This document shows positions 5,148-5,803 of a stretch of DNA of 5,803 nt, one piece after another; positions within the stretch are counted from its first letter, which is position 1, and each line of letters opens with the position of its first letter. The stretch is from UBA668 sp038328705 (GTDB lineage: Bacteria > Actinomycetota > Acidimicrobiia > Acidimicrobiales > Ilumatobacteraceae). Location: contig JBBQMG010000199.1 of NCBI GenBank assembly GCA_038328705.1, positions 1 through 5,803 of the forward strand, given 5' to 3'. The notes under the pieces are model-generated. The model worked only from the letters and a program-made list of their open reading frames with translations, was not told the DNA's origin and ran no database searches. The position numbers were made by a program, and so were the translations under genes.

Positions 5148-5803
5148 GTGTTCACTCCGGCGGCCGTGACGGTCTCCAGCCCGCTGCCGCCGATGTATTT
5201 CCGGGTGGTGCCAAGATCCTGGTAGATCAGAAGTTGCACTTGCCCAGCGGCCTGGTTGGCATAGATTTGCCACTGCGTGGCCACGGCGTTGCTCTGGATC
5301 GTCTCGTGCCGGTCGAAGAACATAATGCCCGTTGCCTGGTCTACGGTGCCGCGAAACTCCAGGGGGTTCCCGCCGACAAAGGCCGGCGCGGCAATTCCGG
5401 CGACCGGTACAACCGACCAGCCGACGCTTTGCGTGCCGCTCAGGTCGCCGCTGCGCGTGACGGTGAACACCACCGGGGTGGTGCCGCTGTTGCCCTCCGC
5501 CACGCTTGGGCTGTTGGCCGTGACGGCCAACGTCGTTCCCGGGCCTTGGATGCGGACGTCATCGAGTAGCGGATCGGCGAAGTCTCCGTTCGCTGTAGTA
5601 TCGGTGATGCGCAATGTGACCACCGCACCATCTGCCTTGAAGACGAAGCTCTCATCCGACCACACCGGCGGCACGAAGGAAAAATTGCCATTCCGCTGCA
5701 CGGTCTGATGTGCTAGCCTCGTCATCCTGTCCGCCCCCAGCGCCTCCACCTTCAGGCTCAGCGTCTGGCCCGCTAAATCCACGGTGCCGAAAGCGAAGCT
5801 CAC
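5105..5803 (-). CDS. Calx-beta secreted protein, upstream part (partial at right edge, frameshifted)
   Basis: The frame runs in from beyond the right edge. The GTG at 5801-5803 is the first codon seen but is unlikely to be the start, since the sequence opens inside a beta-rich domain. About 5543-5803 is a jelly-roll-like module ending in ADPLLDDVRI, a typical close of carbohydrate-binding-like domains. About 5375-5533 is the first half of a Calx-beta repeat (PSVAEGNSGTTPVVFTVTRS, GDLSGTQSVGWSVVP). From about 5368 a different beta domain begins (LEFRGTVDQATGIMFFDRHE, then QVQLLIYQDLGTTRKYIGG). The reading fails after AAGVNT, where the frame runs out to a TGA at 5105-5107, while the proper continuation FTLATPVPIG is found one frame over. 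Together with 4176-5147 it is one gene of at least 540 codons. Secretion and calcium binding are inferred from family knowledge. Confidence 0.78.
   Translation of the reverse strand: MSFAFGTVDLAGQTLSLKVEALGADRMTRLAHQTVQRNGNFSFVPPVWSDESFVFKADGAVVTLRITDTTANGDFADPLLDDVRIQGPGTTLAVTANSPSVAEGNSGTTPVVFTVTRSGDLSGTQSVGWSVVPVAGIAAPAFVGGNPLEFRGTVDQATGIMFFDRHETIQSNAVATQWQIYANQAAGQVQLLIYQDLGTTRKYIGGSGLETVTAAGVNTLHWQPRCRSGQTR
5143..5152 (-). other. Frameshift site in the Calx-beta gene
   Basis: On the minus strand the sequence reads GTG AAC ACT TTA CAC TGG in the upstream frame. Adding one T to the TTT run (5145-5147) gives AAC ACT TTT ACA CTG GCA, joining GVNT to FTLATPVPIG without loss of sense. A single-base deletion in a short T run, or a base-calling error there, is the simplest explanation. 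Confidence 0.7.

Noticed and set aside
1..5803. CRISPR array, tRNA/rRNA genes, insertion sequence with terminal inverted repeats, toxin-antitoxin or defence system
   Set aside because: No regularly spaced repeats, no tRNA-like or rRNA sequence, no transposase motif and no paired small toxin/antitoxin genes were seen on either strand.

Overview
This is a GC-rich window with the gene style of an alphaproteobacterium. The Cys-less serine recombinase tail with its translationally coupled HTH partner, the DUF4239 relative, the YihY/BrkB protein and the Calx-beta/RTX exoprotein all suggest Rhodospirillales, probably Acetobacteraceae. That placement is inferred from remembered family resemblance, not from a search. 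It looks like an accessory, decaying region: few genes are whole, and several carry lesions that can be seen by reading through stops or changing frame.

Left (1-650): the C-terminal part of a large serine recombinase, running in from outside the window, ends at 570. Its stop overlaps the ATG (567) of a partner gene encoding a small HTH protein. That partner hits an amber codon after 18 codons, and its recognisable reading ends near 647.

Centre-left (650-1681): about 240 bases without a gene, then a DUF4239-like membrane protein gene (891 to about 1560) broken by two in-frame TAG codons. It is cut off near 1560, where the sequence switches directly to the last third of a second copy of the recombinase-partner gene (1562-1681).

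Centre (1743-3754): an apparently intact acetamidase/formamidase-family gene with a GTG start at 1743, then a YihY/BrkB-family inner-membrane protein. The conserved BrkB N-terminus lies in frame upstream of its first ATG but has no usable start codon. One extra base near 2755 would explain this. A membrane-like tail also continues in frame beyond its TGA.

Right (3875-5803): the 3' two thirds of a recombinase-partner gene (to 4171), then, convergent and four bases away, the 3' end of a secreted Calx-beta/serralysin-C-terminal protein on the minus strand, which leaves the window at the right edge and is split by a -1 type frameshift near 5147.

Taken together, a recombinase/HTH module appears to have been split and partly duplicated. 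Its 3' pieces (1571-1648 and 4040-4117, about 87% identical) bracket the amidase and brkB genes. The genes do not form a recognisable pathway. The window reads as a rearranged junction zone next to a recombinase rather than a new functional system. Some single-base lesions could be sequencing errors, but the fused fragments cannot be explained that way.
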